Positions 54,083-62,305 of a stretch of 64,000 bases of DNA are shown piece by piece. A program made the position numbers and the translations under genes. The stretch spans positions 1-64,000 of the forward strand of contig NZ_JACHJI010000013.1 in the NCBI RefSeq assembly GCF_014203535.1, given 5' to 3'. The stretch is from Streptomyces griseomycini. GTDB taxonomy: Bacteria > Actinomycetota > Actinomycetes > Streptomycetales > Streptomycetaceae. Every line of letters starts with the position of its first letter. Positions within the stretch are counted from its first letter, which is position 1. The notes beneath the pieces are model-generated. The model was given only the letters and a program-made list of their open reading frames with translations, did no database searches and was not told the origin of the DNA.

Positions 54083-54430
54083 GTGGACACCACGTACTAC
54101 GACCACGGAACACCGGCCGAGCGCTGGGAGCGGGCCGGGATGTTCTTCGACGCCAAGGACTACGCCGCCGCCGCGCGCGTCCTGGACGGTCTGGTCGAGG
54201 AGGTGCCGGAGCAGACCGGGCCGCGGCTGCTGCTGGCGCGGGCCTACTACCACTCGGCCCAACTGCGCCGCGCGGAAGCAGAGCTGCGCGTCATCGTGGA
54301 GCGCGACCCGGTGGAGCACTACGCCCGGCTGATGCTCGGCCGCACGCTCGAGCGGCAGGGGCGGCACGAGGAGGCCCAGCCGCATCTGCGCATCGCCTCC
54401 GCGCTGGCGGGGCGGTTCGACGAGGAGTAG
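54083..54430 (+). CDS. Tetratricopeptide-repeat protein
   Basis: 115 residues from the GTG at 54083, five bases after AAGGAGG. About three TPR units: AERWERAGMFFDAKDYAAAARVL, LLARAYYHSAQLRRAEAELR and LMLGRTLERQGRHEEAQPHL. A small scaffold or binding protein of unknown partner, conserved in Streptomyces-type genomes by appearance. It follows the MarR-like gene closely and could be co-transcribed. Confidence 0.85.
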   Translation: MDTTYYDHGTPAERWERAGMFFDAKDYAAAARVLDGLVEEVPEQTGPRLLLARAYYHSAQLRRAEAELRVIVERDPVEHYARLMLGRTLERQGRHEEAQPHLRIASALAGRFDEE

Positions 54431-54436
54431 GGCGCT

Positions 54437-54492
54437 CCCTGTCGCCCTGTCGCCCTGTCGCCCTGTCGCCCTGTCGCTTTGTCGCCCCGTCG
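54437..54492. repeat. Octamer tandem repeat
   Basis: Five exact copies of CCCTGTCG (54437-54476) are followed by two variants (CTTTGTCG, CCCCGTCG). The tract lies right after the TPR gene stop. Such repeats can change copy number by slippage. Confidence 0.9.
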
Positions 54493-54582
54493 TCGGCATG
54501 GCCGGTGCCCGGTTCCCCTCGGGGAGCCGGGCACCGGCACGACCACGGCTCACGTCCTTCCCCCGCGTGGCATCCTGGCGCG

Positions 54583-55227
54583 ATGGGAACTCCGAACGAT
54601 CACGTACCCCTGGCCGAGCAGGTCGAGGAACTCCTCGCCACGGGCGGACCGTTGCCCATCGTCGCGGCCGGCGACCCGGTGCTGCGGCGCGGCACCGAAC
54701 CCTTCGACGGTCAGCTGGAACCCGCGCTGCTGGCCCGGTTCGTCGAGGCGCTGCGGATCACGATGCGCGCGGCGCCGGGGGTCGGGCTGGCCGCGCCGCA
54801 GGTCGGGGTGGCGCTGCGGATCGCGGTGATCGAGGATCCGGCACCGGTTCCGGAGGAGGTGCGGCTGACGCGCGGGAGGGTGCCGCAGCCGTTCCGGGTC
54901 CTGGTGAATCCGTCGTACGAGCCGGTCGGAGCGAGGCGGGTCGCCTTCTTCGAGGGGTGCCTCAGCGTGCCGGGGTACCAGGCGGTGGTGGCGCGGCCCG
55001 CCGAGGTGCGGCTGACCGGGCAGGACGAGCACGGACGGGCGCTGGACGAGGTGTTCACCGGGTGGCCCGCGCGGATCGTGCAGCACGAGACCGATCACCT
55101 CGACGGCACCCTGTACCTCGACCGCGCCGAGCCGCGCTCGCTGTCGTCCCACCAGGCGGTGGCGGAGCACTGGTCGCAGCCGACGGCCGAGCGGGCCGCG
55201 CGGGCGCTGGGCTTCGAGCTGCCCTAG
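54583..55227 (+). CDS. def: Peptide deformylase
   Basis: 214 residues from the ATG at 54583. The three family motifs are GVGLAAPQVG, EGCLSVPGY and QHETDHLDG; the Cys and two His bind the catalytic metal and the Glu is the base. It removes the formyl group from nascent proteins. The first 20 residues and the C-terminal tail (SHQAVAEHWSQPTAERAARA) match the longer actinobacterial form. A MITE-like element begins at its stop codon. Confidence 0.94.
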   Translation: MGTPNDHVPLAEQVEELLATGGPLPIVAAGDPVLRRGTEPFDGQLEPALLARFVEALRITMRAAPGVGLAAPQVGVALRIAVIEDPAPVPEEVRLTRGRVPQPFRVLVNPSYEPVGARRVAFFEGCLSVPGYQAVVARPAEVRLTGQDEHGRALDEVFTGWPARIVQHETDHLDGTLYLDRAEPRSLSSHQAVAEHWSQPTAERAARALGFELP

Positions 55228-55387
55228 GGTCTCTCGTTTGGACCGGGCCGGATCAGGGAGCGGGGTCCGGTGCCGTGCCTCGCGAGGCGGAGGAGGGCGG
55301 CAGGGCGGAGCCCCGCCGGCCGACGACAACGCGGCGAGGCACGGTGCCGGGGCCCGCGAGCCCGGCATGATCCAAACGAGAGACCCT
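55226..55387. mobile_element. MITE-like element with perfect terminal inverted repeats
   Basis: AGGGTCTCTCGTTTGGA (55226-55242) is repeated inverted at 55371-55387, exact over 17 bases, and similarity continues inward (GGGCCGG versus TGCCGGG). A second internal pair (GTGCCTCGC with GCGAGGCAC) would fold the whole element into a hairpin. There is no ORF. The ends look like those of an IS5-type insertion sequence. It supplies the last two bases of the deformylase stop codon and could act as its terminator. Confidence 0.8.
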
Positions 55388-55790
55388 GGTGCTCCAGGGC
55401 GGTGCCGACCGACGAGCACGCCGCGGGAAGGCACGGGAGATCCGCCGGGGCACGGAGCGGGGCGCCGCCCGGCGCGAGGTGGCGGCCGCCCCGGACCTCG
55501 CGTCCGGCGAGGCACGGGAGCTGCCGCGTGCGCGGGCGGACGGACGGGGTCGGGCCCGGTTCCGGGGTGCGGGCAGGAGAGGTCGCGTTCGCTTCCGGAG
55601 CCGACGGTGAACGCGTGGAGGAGGTCGTCGTGGTCGGCGATCGGCACCGGGACGCCGATGCCCCGGGAGGGGGGAACGTGTGGGAGGTGGTGGCGTGGAT
55701 CTCACCCCCCGGATGGAACGCCTCACATGGCAGGTCCTCCCGGCGGGTCCGAGCGGTGCGACAGCCGGGGCCGGGTCGTAGGCTGCGTCC
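55388..55790. other. Intergenic stretch after the MITE
   Basis: About 400 bases without an intact gene. A minus-strand frame reading IADHDDLLHAFTVGSGSERDL near 55560-55645 may be debris; no family is recognised. The end should hold the carbonic anhydrase promoter. Confidence 0.4.
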
Positions 55791-56432
55791 ATGACCGAGA
55801 TCCAGGACCTGACGCCCCGCGACGCCTTCGAGCTGCTGCTGGCAGGTAACCAGCGCTTCGTCACGGGCTCCCCCGAGCACCCCAACCAGGACGCCACCCG
55901 CCGCGCCGAGATCGCACCGTCCCAGCAGCCCTTCGCCGTGCTGTTCGGATGCTCCGACTCCCGGCTGGCCGCCGAGATCATCTTCGACCAGGGATTGGGG
56001 GACCTGTTCGTGGTGCGCACCGCCGGGCACGTCGTCGGCGCGGAGGCGTTGGGCAGCATCGAGTACGGCGTGAGCGTGCTGGACTGCCCCCTGGTCGTGG
56101 TGCTGGGTCATGACTCGTGCGGGGCCATCGCGGCGGCCCGCGCCGCCGCCGACGGCGGCCAGGTGCCCGCCGGCTTCGTCCGGGACGTCGTCGAGCGGGT
56201 GACCCCGAGTGTGCTGGCGGCCCGCGCCGCCGGACGCGACCAGCCCGAGGAGATCCTCGCCGAGCACATCCGGCACACCGTCGACCTGCTGCTGGAACGC
56301 TCCCGCGTCCTGGCCGACCGAGTGGCCGCCGGCCGGGCCGCCGTGGTGGGTCTGTCCTACCGCCTGGCCGACGGCAGTGCGCAACTCGTCGCGTCCCGCG
56401 GCCTCGACGCGGCGGTCCCCGCCGCGTCCTGA
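55791..56432 (+). CDS. Beta-class carbonic anhydrase
   Basis: 213 residues. Zinc ligands are in FGCSDSRLAAE and GHDSCGAI (Cys, His, Cys), with the Asp-Arg dyad in CSDSR. Further family blocks: LLAGNQRFVTG, GDLFVVRTAGHVV and ALGSIEYGVSVL. It hydrates carbon dioxide to bicarbonate in the cytoplasm. It stands alone between a MITE and pseudogene remnants. Confidence 0.95.
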   Translation: MTEIQDLTPRDAFELLLAGNQRFVTGSPEHPNQDATRRAEIAPSQQPFAVLFGCSDSRLAAEIIFDQGLGDLFVVRTAGHVVGAEALGSIEYGVSVLDCPLVVVLGHDSCGAIAAARAAADGGQVPAGFVRDVVERVTPSVLAARAAGRDQPEEILAEHIRHTVDLLLERSRVLADRVAAGRAAVVGLSYRLADGSAQLVASRGLDAAVPAAS

Positions 56433-56657
56433 CCGCCCCGGCAGCGGCGGTCCCGCGTGGGTTCACCGCGGTCGGCGTCCGCCACCACCGCCGCTCACCA
56501 CGCCGGCCGTGACCGGCGTCGCCGTCCGGAGGCGGCTTTCCCGTGCCGTTCCGACGGGCCGGTCCCTCCGGTCCGGCTCCCGCGACGAGCCCGTACCCGT
56601 GCGCGACAGGCACCGGTTCCCCGGCCGCCCGGGCGGGCTCGGGCGGCATGACCGGGG

Positions 56658-57024
56658 TCACGCCGCAGAACAGGTGCAGTGCGCCAGTACCTCGCTGGTC
56701 AGTCCCCCGTCGTCGACGAACAGCGCCTCGGCCACCATGCGGCCGCCGACGCCGCGCGTGCAGACCGTGGCGGTGTCCACGCAGCGCAGTACGTCGACGG
56801 TCTCGGACCGAGGGCCGGGGGTTCCTGGCCGGCGCGGTGCCGGCGTACTCGCGCGGGCCCTCCCGGCCGCGCACCACGTCGCTGCCGGCCGCCTGCCCCG
56901 CGAACGGCGACGCCGGCTCGGCGTCCTCGGTGCACAGCCGGAGGATCTCCTCCAGGTCGTGCTCGTTCCGCACCTCGATGTGGTGCTCGACGAAGGCCAC
57001 CGCCTCCTGCTCGGTCCGCGGCAT
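56658..57024 (-). pseudogene. SnoaL/NTF2-like protein with frameshift
   Basis: From the ATG at 57024 one frame reads MPRTEQEAVAFVEHHIEV and EEILRLCTEDAEPASPFAG, then the matching continuation moves to another frame near 56820-56880 (TVDVLRCVDTATVCTRGVGG, ALFVDDGGLTSEVLAHCTC, stop at 56658). Together they form a full 120-residue NTF2-like protein, so a frameshift has split it. A sequencing error is possible. Confidence 0.65.
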
Positions 57025-57278
57025 CGTCAGGTTCTCCCCTCCCCGTCACCGCTTGCGCGGGACGGTCGAGCTGAACGGGTGGTGCGCGCCGACGTCGAGC
57101 GCGGGGGCGGGTTCGCCCGCGGGGGTCTCCTCGCTCGCGGCCGGTGTCCCCGGCGCAGTCAGCCGGTCGTACGCGAAGCGGTGCCCGAAGCGGGCGACGG
57201 CGCGCACGAGTTCCTCCTCCGCCACGGGCACGGCGGCGGCGACGTCCGGCTGCCGGGGATGCGACGGTGACGCGGGCA

Positions 57279-57419
57279 CCGTGCGGCCTTGATCACGCCG
57301 AGCACTCCGGCAGCCGCCTCGGCGTGTCCGACGCACGCCTCGACCGAGCCCCCGCACAGCCGGCGAGCGCCCGCGAGCGCGGTCCTGACCGCCTCCGGCT
57401 CGGGACGGCGGCCGGATGA
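57279..57419 (-). pseudogene. Ketosynthase-like fragment (tentative)
   Basis: A minus-strand frame reads EAVRTALAGARRLCGGSVEA then CVGHAEAAAGVLGVIKAA, resembling the KS segment with the catalytic His and Lys (GSVKxNIGHxEAAAGVAGLIK). Only about 45 residues match and the flanks do not. It may be a relic of a polyketide synthase gene or chance. The rest of 57025-57818 shows no intact gene. Confidence 0.35.
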
Positions 57420-57818
57420 GCGTCGGGGGCGTCCGTCCGGGTGCGTCGCACCCGCGTCCGGTCGTTCCTCCGAGGCGGGCGCGCGACCGGACGGGCACCG
57501 CTCCTGTCCGACGGAGGCCCCGCCCACGGCACGGTGCGCCACGGGCGGGCCGCTGCACCTTCCCCGCGCGACAGTGCGCCTGTCGGCGCGCTCGGCGCAC
57601 GCCCCGTGGCGGTGGTGTGCGCTGCTCCGATCGGCCGCCACCGGGGGAGTCCTTTACGGCACGGCGGGTGGTCGGCCGGGACCGGGAAGGAATGGATACG
57701 GGCAGCGCTTGCGGAACCGGCCGCCCTGACGGCCCCGGACCCGGGCACCGGTCCGGGCTCCGTCCGTCGCTGCACCGGCCCGACGGCCCGCACGGAAGCC
57801 GCCGGAGAGGAGACAGGG

Positions 57819-60800
57819 ATGGAGTTCGACGCCGCCGGCCGCCGCGTCCTCCCGGGAGCGTCCGCGGCCGGACCGACGGCGGCGGCGTCCCCGGCCGGGG
57901 CCCGCACCGCGGCGGCCCCTCCCGCCCCCACCGCCGCAGGGGAACACGTGCTGGAGTACCGGGAGATGACCGGAGGCTCGGTCACCGCCTCCGGTGACGG
58001 ACGCGTTCTGGTCGCCGAGGTGCAGGGTGTGCTGTGGCGCGTCCCCCGCGGCGGCGGCGCGGCGGTGCGGCTGACGGACTGGGAACTGGAGGCGACCGGT
58101 CCGGCACTGTCGCCCGACGGCGCGACGGTGGCGCTGTGCGGCTACCGCGGCGGCGCCTTCCGGCTGTGGGCGATGCGGATCGACGGCGGCGGGCTGCGCC
58201 GGCTCACCGACGGCCCCTGGGACGACCGCGGGGCGGCCTGGTCACCGGACGGCACCCGCCTGGTGTTCTCCTCCGAACGCGGCGGCGACGCGGTGGCCGG
58301 CAGCGCCTTCGGCCTGTGGACCCTCGACGTGCGCGACGGCCACGTGCGGAAGCTGACCGGCGGGGACTTCGAGGACCTCGATGCCGCATGGTGGCCGGAC
58401 GGGCGGTCGGTGGTGTGCGTCCGCGCCGCCCACACCCCGGACGGCGCGAGCGACGGCGGCCGGTCCCTCGTCCGGGTGCCCGCCGCGGGCGGTGCGGCGC
58501 GGACGGTGCGCACGGTCGCCGAAGGACGGCTGCTGTGCCCGTCGGTCTCCCCCTCGGGACGGATCGCCTACCTGCGTCTGTCCGGCACCGGCGACTCGCC
58601 GTCCCTGCCCGCCGCCGCGGCGGTGCTCATGGTCGACGGCCAGGTCGTCGCGGCCGACGAGGACCTGGCGGCGGCCCCGCCGTGCTGGCTGGGCGAGGAC
58701 CGGCTGCTGTACGTGGCCGACGGCCGCATCCGCGTCCGCACCCTGGGTACGCCGTCGGTGGAGGAGATCCCCTTCACCGCCCGCATGCCGGTTCCCCGGC
58801 CGCACTGGCGGCCCAAGGCGCGGGCCTGGAACCCGGCCGGGCCGGTCCCGGTGCGCGGCATCCACCTGCCCGCCCTGTCCCCGGACGGGCGGAGCGTGGC
58901 GTTCGCGGCACTGAACGCGCTGTGGCTGATGGACGTCGGCGGCACGCCCCGCAAGCTCGTCCAGGCCTCCGGCGTCCACCACCTGCAGACGCCGGCGTGG
59001 GCTCCGGACGGGCGCAGCCTGCTGTACTGCACCGACCAGGGCGGATTGACGGCCGTCCGCCGCCTGCACCTGGACGGCGGCCGTGACGAGCCGATCACCG
59101 GCCAGGGCCGTCTGTGTCCGGCGCCGTCCCCGGACGGCTCCCTGCTGGCCTGCCAGGACGTCGCCGGGAACCTGCTGCTGCGCACCCTGGCCACGGGCGC
59201 CGAACGGGTGCTGGCCCGGCCGATGGCCACCGACGGGCCGCCCGGCGCGCCCACCTGGTCGCCCGACGGCCGGTACGTGGCCTTCTGCGACCGCAACCGG
59301 CTCAACCACCGCTTCCGCGAGGGCTACCACCTCATCCGCGTCCTCGACACCCGCACCGGCACCGAACGCCGTCACCTGCCCGCCGCCCACCAGTCGCTGT
59401 CCGACCGCGCCGCCGCGGGACCCGTCTGGTCCCCCGACGGCCGCTGGATGGCCCTGGTCGCCGAATCCGCCCTGTGCCTGCTGCCCGTCACCACCGACGG
59501 CACCCCGGCCGGTCCGGTGCGCCGGCTCACCGACGAGCCGGCCGACCACCCCAGTTGGGCCGGCGACGCGAACACCCTGCTCTATCTCTCCTCCGGCCGC
59601 CTGCGCCTGATGACCCTCGACGCCGGCCGGGCACCGGCGCGCACGCGCACGCTGCCCGTCCCGCTGACCGTCCGGCGCCGCCCGTCCCACGACCGCGAGC
59701 CGCTGCGCATCCACGCCGGCCAGTTGTGGGACGCCACCGGCACCGCACCCCGCCAGGACGTCGACATCCTGGTGGAAGGCGGACGGATCACCGCCGTCGA
59801 ACCCCACCGTGCGCGCCGTCCCGGCCACCGCACCCTGGACGCCTCCACCCGCACCGTCGTCCCCGGCCTGTTCGACAGCCACACCCATCCCTACAGCGCC
59901 ACCTACGGGGCCCGCCAGCACCTCGCCGCGCTCGCCTACGGGATCACCACCACCGCCTGCATGGGTGCGTCCCTGTACGAGGCGGTCCGGCTGCGGGAGT
60001 CCCTCGCCTCGGGCCACAGCACCGGCCCGCGCATGCTGGCCTGCGCGGAACTGATCGACGGCCCCCGCACCGCCTACGCCAAGGGCCGCGCCCACCGCAC
60101 CCGCGCCGGCGTACGGCGCACCCTCGACCGCGTCACCGCGCTGGACGTCGACTTCGTCAAGACCTACGTACGCGCCCCGGGCCGGACCATGGCCCGGGCC
60201 GCCGAAGCCGCCCACCGCCTCGGTGTCCCCTGCGGCAGCCACCTGTGCTTCCCGGGCCGGGCAGCCGGCCAGGACCTGACCACCCACCTGCAGGCCACCC
60301 AGCGTCTGCCCCACGGCCACGCCACCACCCCCACCGGCCACCTCCACCAGGACCTCCTCCAGCAGTACGCCGACGGCGCCTTCGCCCTGGTCGTCACCCC
60401 GTTCACCGCCCAACTCCTGCTCGCCGCCGATCCCGCCCTGGCCGACGACCCGCGCGTCCGCACCCTCCTGCCGCCCTGGGACGTCGCCGCCGTCCACGAA
60501 CGCGCCACGACCGCCCCCACCGCCGAGCAGCGACGAGCCCTGGCCACCGAGATCGGCAACTACCGGCGGCTCGTCGCCCACGGCGCCACCCTCGCCCTGG
60601 GCACCGACGCCCCGCTCGTCCCCGCCGGCCTCTCCCTGCACCTGGCCCTGCGCGCCCTCAACGCCCACGGCTTCACCCCCGCCCAGGCCCTGCGCACCGC
60701 CACCGCCGTCCCCGCCCGGCTCTTCGGCCTCGACACCGACCTGGGCACCGTCGAGCCGGGAAAGGCCGCCGACCTCACCGTCGTCGACGGCGACCCCTTC

Positions 60801-60947
60801 ACCGACTTCACCACCCTCGTCGACATCCCCCTGGTACTGCGCGACGGCGTCCCCCACCACCGGAGCGACCTCACCGCCGTCCATCCACCGGTCACCGACC
60901 CGGCCCCCTGGCACGGCCTCGCCCGAACCCTCCGGCAGAGCTCCTGA
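57819..60947 (+). CDS. TolB-type propeller / amidohydrolase fusion protein
   Basis: 1042 residues from the ATG at 57819, with GGAGAGGAG upstream; the frame before it is non-coding. Residues about 45-610 hold WD40-like/TolB repeats (ALSPDGATVALCGY, AWSPDGTRLVFSSE, TWSPDGRYVAFCDR, WSPDGRWMALV). Residues about 630-1030 are an amidohydrolase: VVPGLFDSHTHPYS (metal-binding HxH), CGSHLCFPG, LPHGHATTP, LALGTDAPLVP (late Asp) and VEPGKAADLTVVDGDP. No signal peptide is visible. Such fusions are probably hydrolases or peptidases of unknown substrate. Confidence 0.9.
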   Translation: MEFDAAGRRVLPGASAAGPTAAASPAGARTAAAPPAPTAAGEHVLEYREMTGGSVTASGDGRVLVAEVQGVLWRVPRGGGAAVRLTDWELEATGPALSPDGATVALCGYRGGAFRLWAMRIDGGGLRRLTDGPWDDRGAAWSPDGTRLVFSSERGGDAVAGSAFGLWTLDVRDGHVRKLTGGDFEDLDAAWWPDGRSVVCVRAAHTPDGASDGGRSLVRVPAAGGAARTVRTVAEGRLLCPSVSPSGRIAYLRLSGTGDSPSLPAAAAVLMVDGQVVAADEDLAAAPPCWLGEDRLLYVADGRIRVRTLGTPSVEEIPFTARMPVPRPHWRPKARAWNPAGPVPVRGIHLPALSPDGRSVAFAALNALWLMDVGGTPRKLVQASGVHHLQTPAWAPDGRSLLYCTDQGGLTAVRRLHLDGGRDEPITGQGRLCPAPSPDGSLLACQDVAGNLLLRTLATGAERVLARPMATDGPPGAPTWSPDGRYVAFCDRNRLNHRFREGYHLIRVLDTRTGTERRHLPAAHQSLSDRAAAGPVWSPDGRWMALVAESALCLLPVTTDGTPAGPVRRLTDEPADHPSWAGDANTLLYLSSGRLRLMTLDAGRAPARTRTLPVPLTVRRRPSHDREPLRIHAGQLWDATGTAPRQDVDILVEGGRITAVEPHRARRPGHRTLDASTRTVVPGLFDSHTHPYSATYGARQHLAALAYGITTTACMGASLYEAVRLRESLASGHSTGPRMLACAELIDGPRTAYAKGRAHRTRAGVRRTLDRVTALDVDFVKTYVRAPGRTMARAAEAAHRLGVPCGSHLCFPGRAAGQDLTTHLQATQRLPHGHATTPTGHLHQDLLQQYADGAFALVVTPFTAQLLLAADPALADDPRVRTLLPPWDVAAVHERATTAPTAEQRRALATEIGNYRRLVAHGATLALGTDAPLVPAGLSLHLALRALNAHGFTPAQALRTATAVPARLFGLDTDLGTVEPGKAADLTVVDGDPFTDFTTLVDIPLVLRDGVPHHRSDLTAVHPPVTDPAPWHGLARTLRQSS

Positions 60948-61115
60948 TGCCGCCCCGGCCCCGGCCCCCGTGCCCAGCCGCCGACGCCGCAGCGCACGCC
61001 GGCCTCCCGCTTCCCTCCCGCCCACGGCCTTCCGCCCGTGTCCGGCCGCCGTGCGCCGTGCGCCGTGCGGCGACCGGACGCACCGGACACACCCACCACC
61101 GCAAGGAGCCGCTCT

Positions 61116-61991
61116 GTGCCCTCCCGCATGAGGACCGTCCTGGCCACCGCCGCCGCCGCGGCGGTCTTCTCCTCTCCGGCCGCCGCACCCGCGGCCTTCG
61201 CCGCCACCGAGGAGCCGCTCGACTACGTCGCTCTCGGCGACTCGTTCGCCGCCGGTCCCCTGGTGACCCCGGCCGATCCGTCGAACCCGCTGTGCCTGCG
61301 CTCGCTGGCGAACTACCCGCACGTCGCCGCCGAGGAACTGGGCGCGGGGCTGACGGACGTCAGCTGCACCGGTGCCACCGCCGACCACCTGGGCACCTCT
61401 CAGCACCCCGGCACCAGGCCCCAGTACGAAGCCCTGTCCCAGGACACGGATGTCGTCAGCATCACCGTCGGCGGCAACGACACCGACCTGTTCACCATGG
61501 CCCTCGGCTGCGTCAACCTCCTCCCCGAGCCTCTGGGCGTCAGCTGCGCGGCCAGGAACACCCGAGGCGGCGTCGACACGGTGAAGGCCGCCATCGACGC
61601 CTGGGCGCCGACGTTCGCCGACGTCCTGGACCGGATCCGCCAACGGGCGCCGCACGCCCAGGTGTTCGTCGTCGGATACGGCAACGCCGTCCGTCCCGGC
61701 GGCTGCTTCCCCACCCAGCCCGTCTGGGACGTCGACGCCGACTACCTGCAGGGCGCGGTCAGCCACCTCGACGCCGCGCTGAGGAGGACCTCCCAGCGGC
61801 ACGGCGCCGTCTTCGTCGACACCTACGGACCGGGGATCGGCCACGACATGTGCGCCGCCCCCGCCGACCGGTACATCGAGGGCTTCGTCCCCGCCCGCGA
61901 CCCGGCCCCCCTGCACCCCAACGCCGCCGGTTCGGAGGCGATCGGCCGGACACTCGCCGCAGCCGTCCGCTCCGCTGCCGGCACCGGCTGA
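61116..61991 (+). CDS. Secreted SGNH/GDSL esterase (Streptomyces lipase type)
   Basis: 291 residues from the GTG at 61116, seven bases after AAGGAG. A Sec signal peptide (MRTVLATAAAAAVFSSP..., cut probably after AFA) is followed by LDYVALGDSFAAGP (Ser), VSITVGGNDTDLF (Asn) and DPAPLHPNAAGSEAI (His). Several paired cysteines suggest disulfides as in the secreted SGNH lipases of Streptomyces. It hydrolyses esters outside the cell. Confidence 0.93.
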   Translation: MPSRMRTVLATAAAAAVFSSPAAAPAAFAATEEPLDYVALGDSFAAGPLVTPADPSNPLCLRSLANYPHVAAEELGAGLTDVSCTGATADHLGTSQHPGTRPQYEALSQDTDVVSITVGGNDTDLFTMALGCVNLLPEPLGVSCAARNTRGGVDTVKAAIDAWAPTFADVLDRIRQRAPHAQVFVVGYGNAVRPGGCFPTQPVWDVDADYLQGAVSHLDAALRRTSQRHGAVFVDTYGPGIGHDMCAAPADRYIEGFVPARDPAPLHPNAAGSEAIGRTLAAAVRSAAGTG

Positions 61992-62006
61992 CCGGCGGCA
62001 CCGCGC

Positions 62007-62041
62007 ACCGGCACGGCACACCGGCGGCGTGCCGTGCCGGT
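62007..62041. terminator. Hairpin terminator after the esterase gene
   Basis: ACCGGCACGGCAC (62007-62019) pairs perfectly with 62029-62041 around a nine-base loop, 15 bases after the esterase stop. Confidence 0.75.
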
Positions 62042-62182
62042 TCCCGCGGGGGCGGACCGGTCCCGGGGCGAGGACGTCGTCGGCGTCCGGTCCGCCCGGC
62101 CCGAGGGGACGGCGGGCGGCTGCTCCGTTCGCCGGGAACGCGCCCGGTCCCGTGCCCGGACGGCCGGGCGGCCCCCTGCTGC

Positions 62183-62270
62183 CGGGCGATCAGCGGGATC
62201 CGGAGGCGGTCTCCCGGGCGGTCGCCGGACGCGACGCGGTGATCCACGACGCGGCCCTCGCCGGGGCCAG
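62183..62270 (+). pseudogene. NAD-dependent epimerase fragment
   Basis: A short plus-strand frame encodes GDQRDPEAVSRAVAGRDAVI and HDAALAG, the region after the Rossmann start of epimerase/NmrA-like proteins. Neither the GxxGxxG motif nor the catalytic region is present. A decayed remnant between the esterase and oxidoreductase genes. Confidence 0.5.
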
Positions 62271-62305
62271 CGGCCCTGCGCGGCCGTGGCCGGGCCGGGT
62301 GGGGC

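Noticed and set aside
58242..62021. A 1259-codon minus-strand open frame
   Set aside because: Glycine/valine-rich antisense shadow of the amidohydrolase and esterase genes, with no family features.
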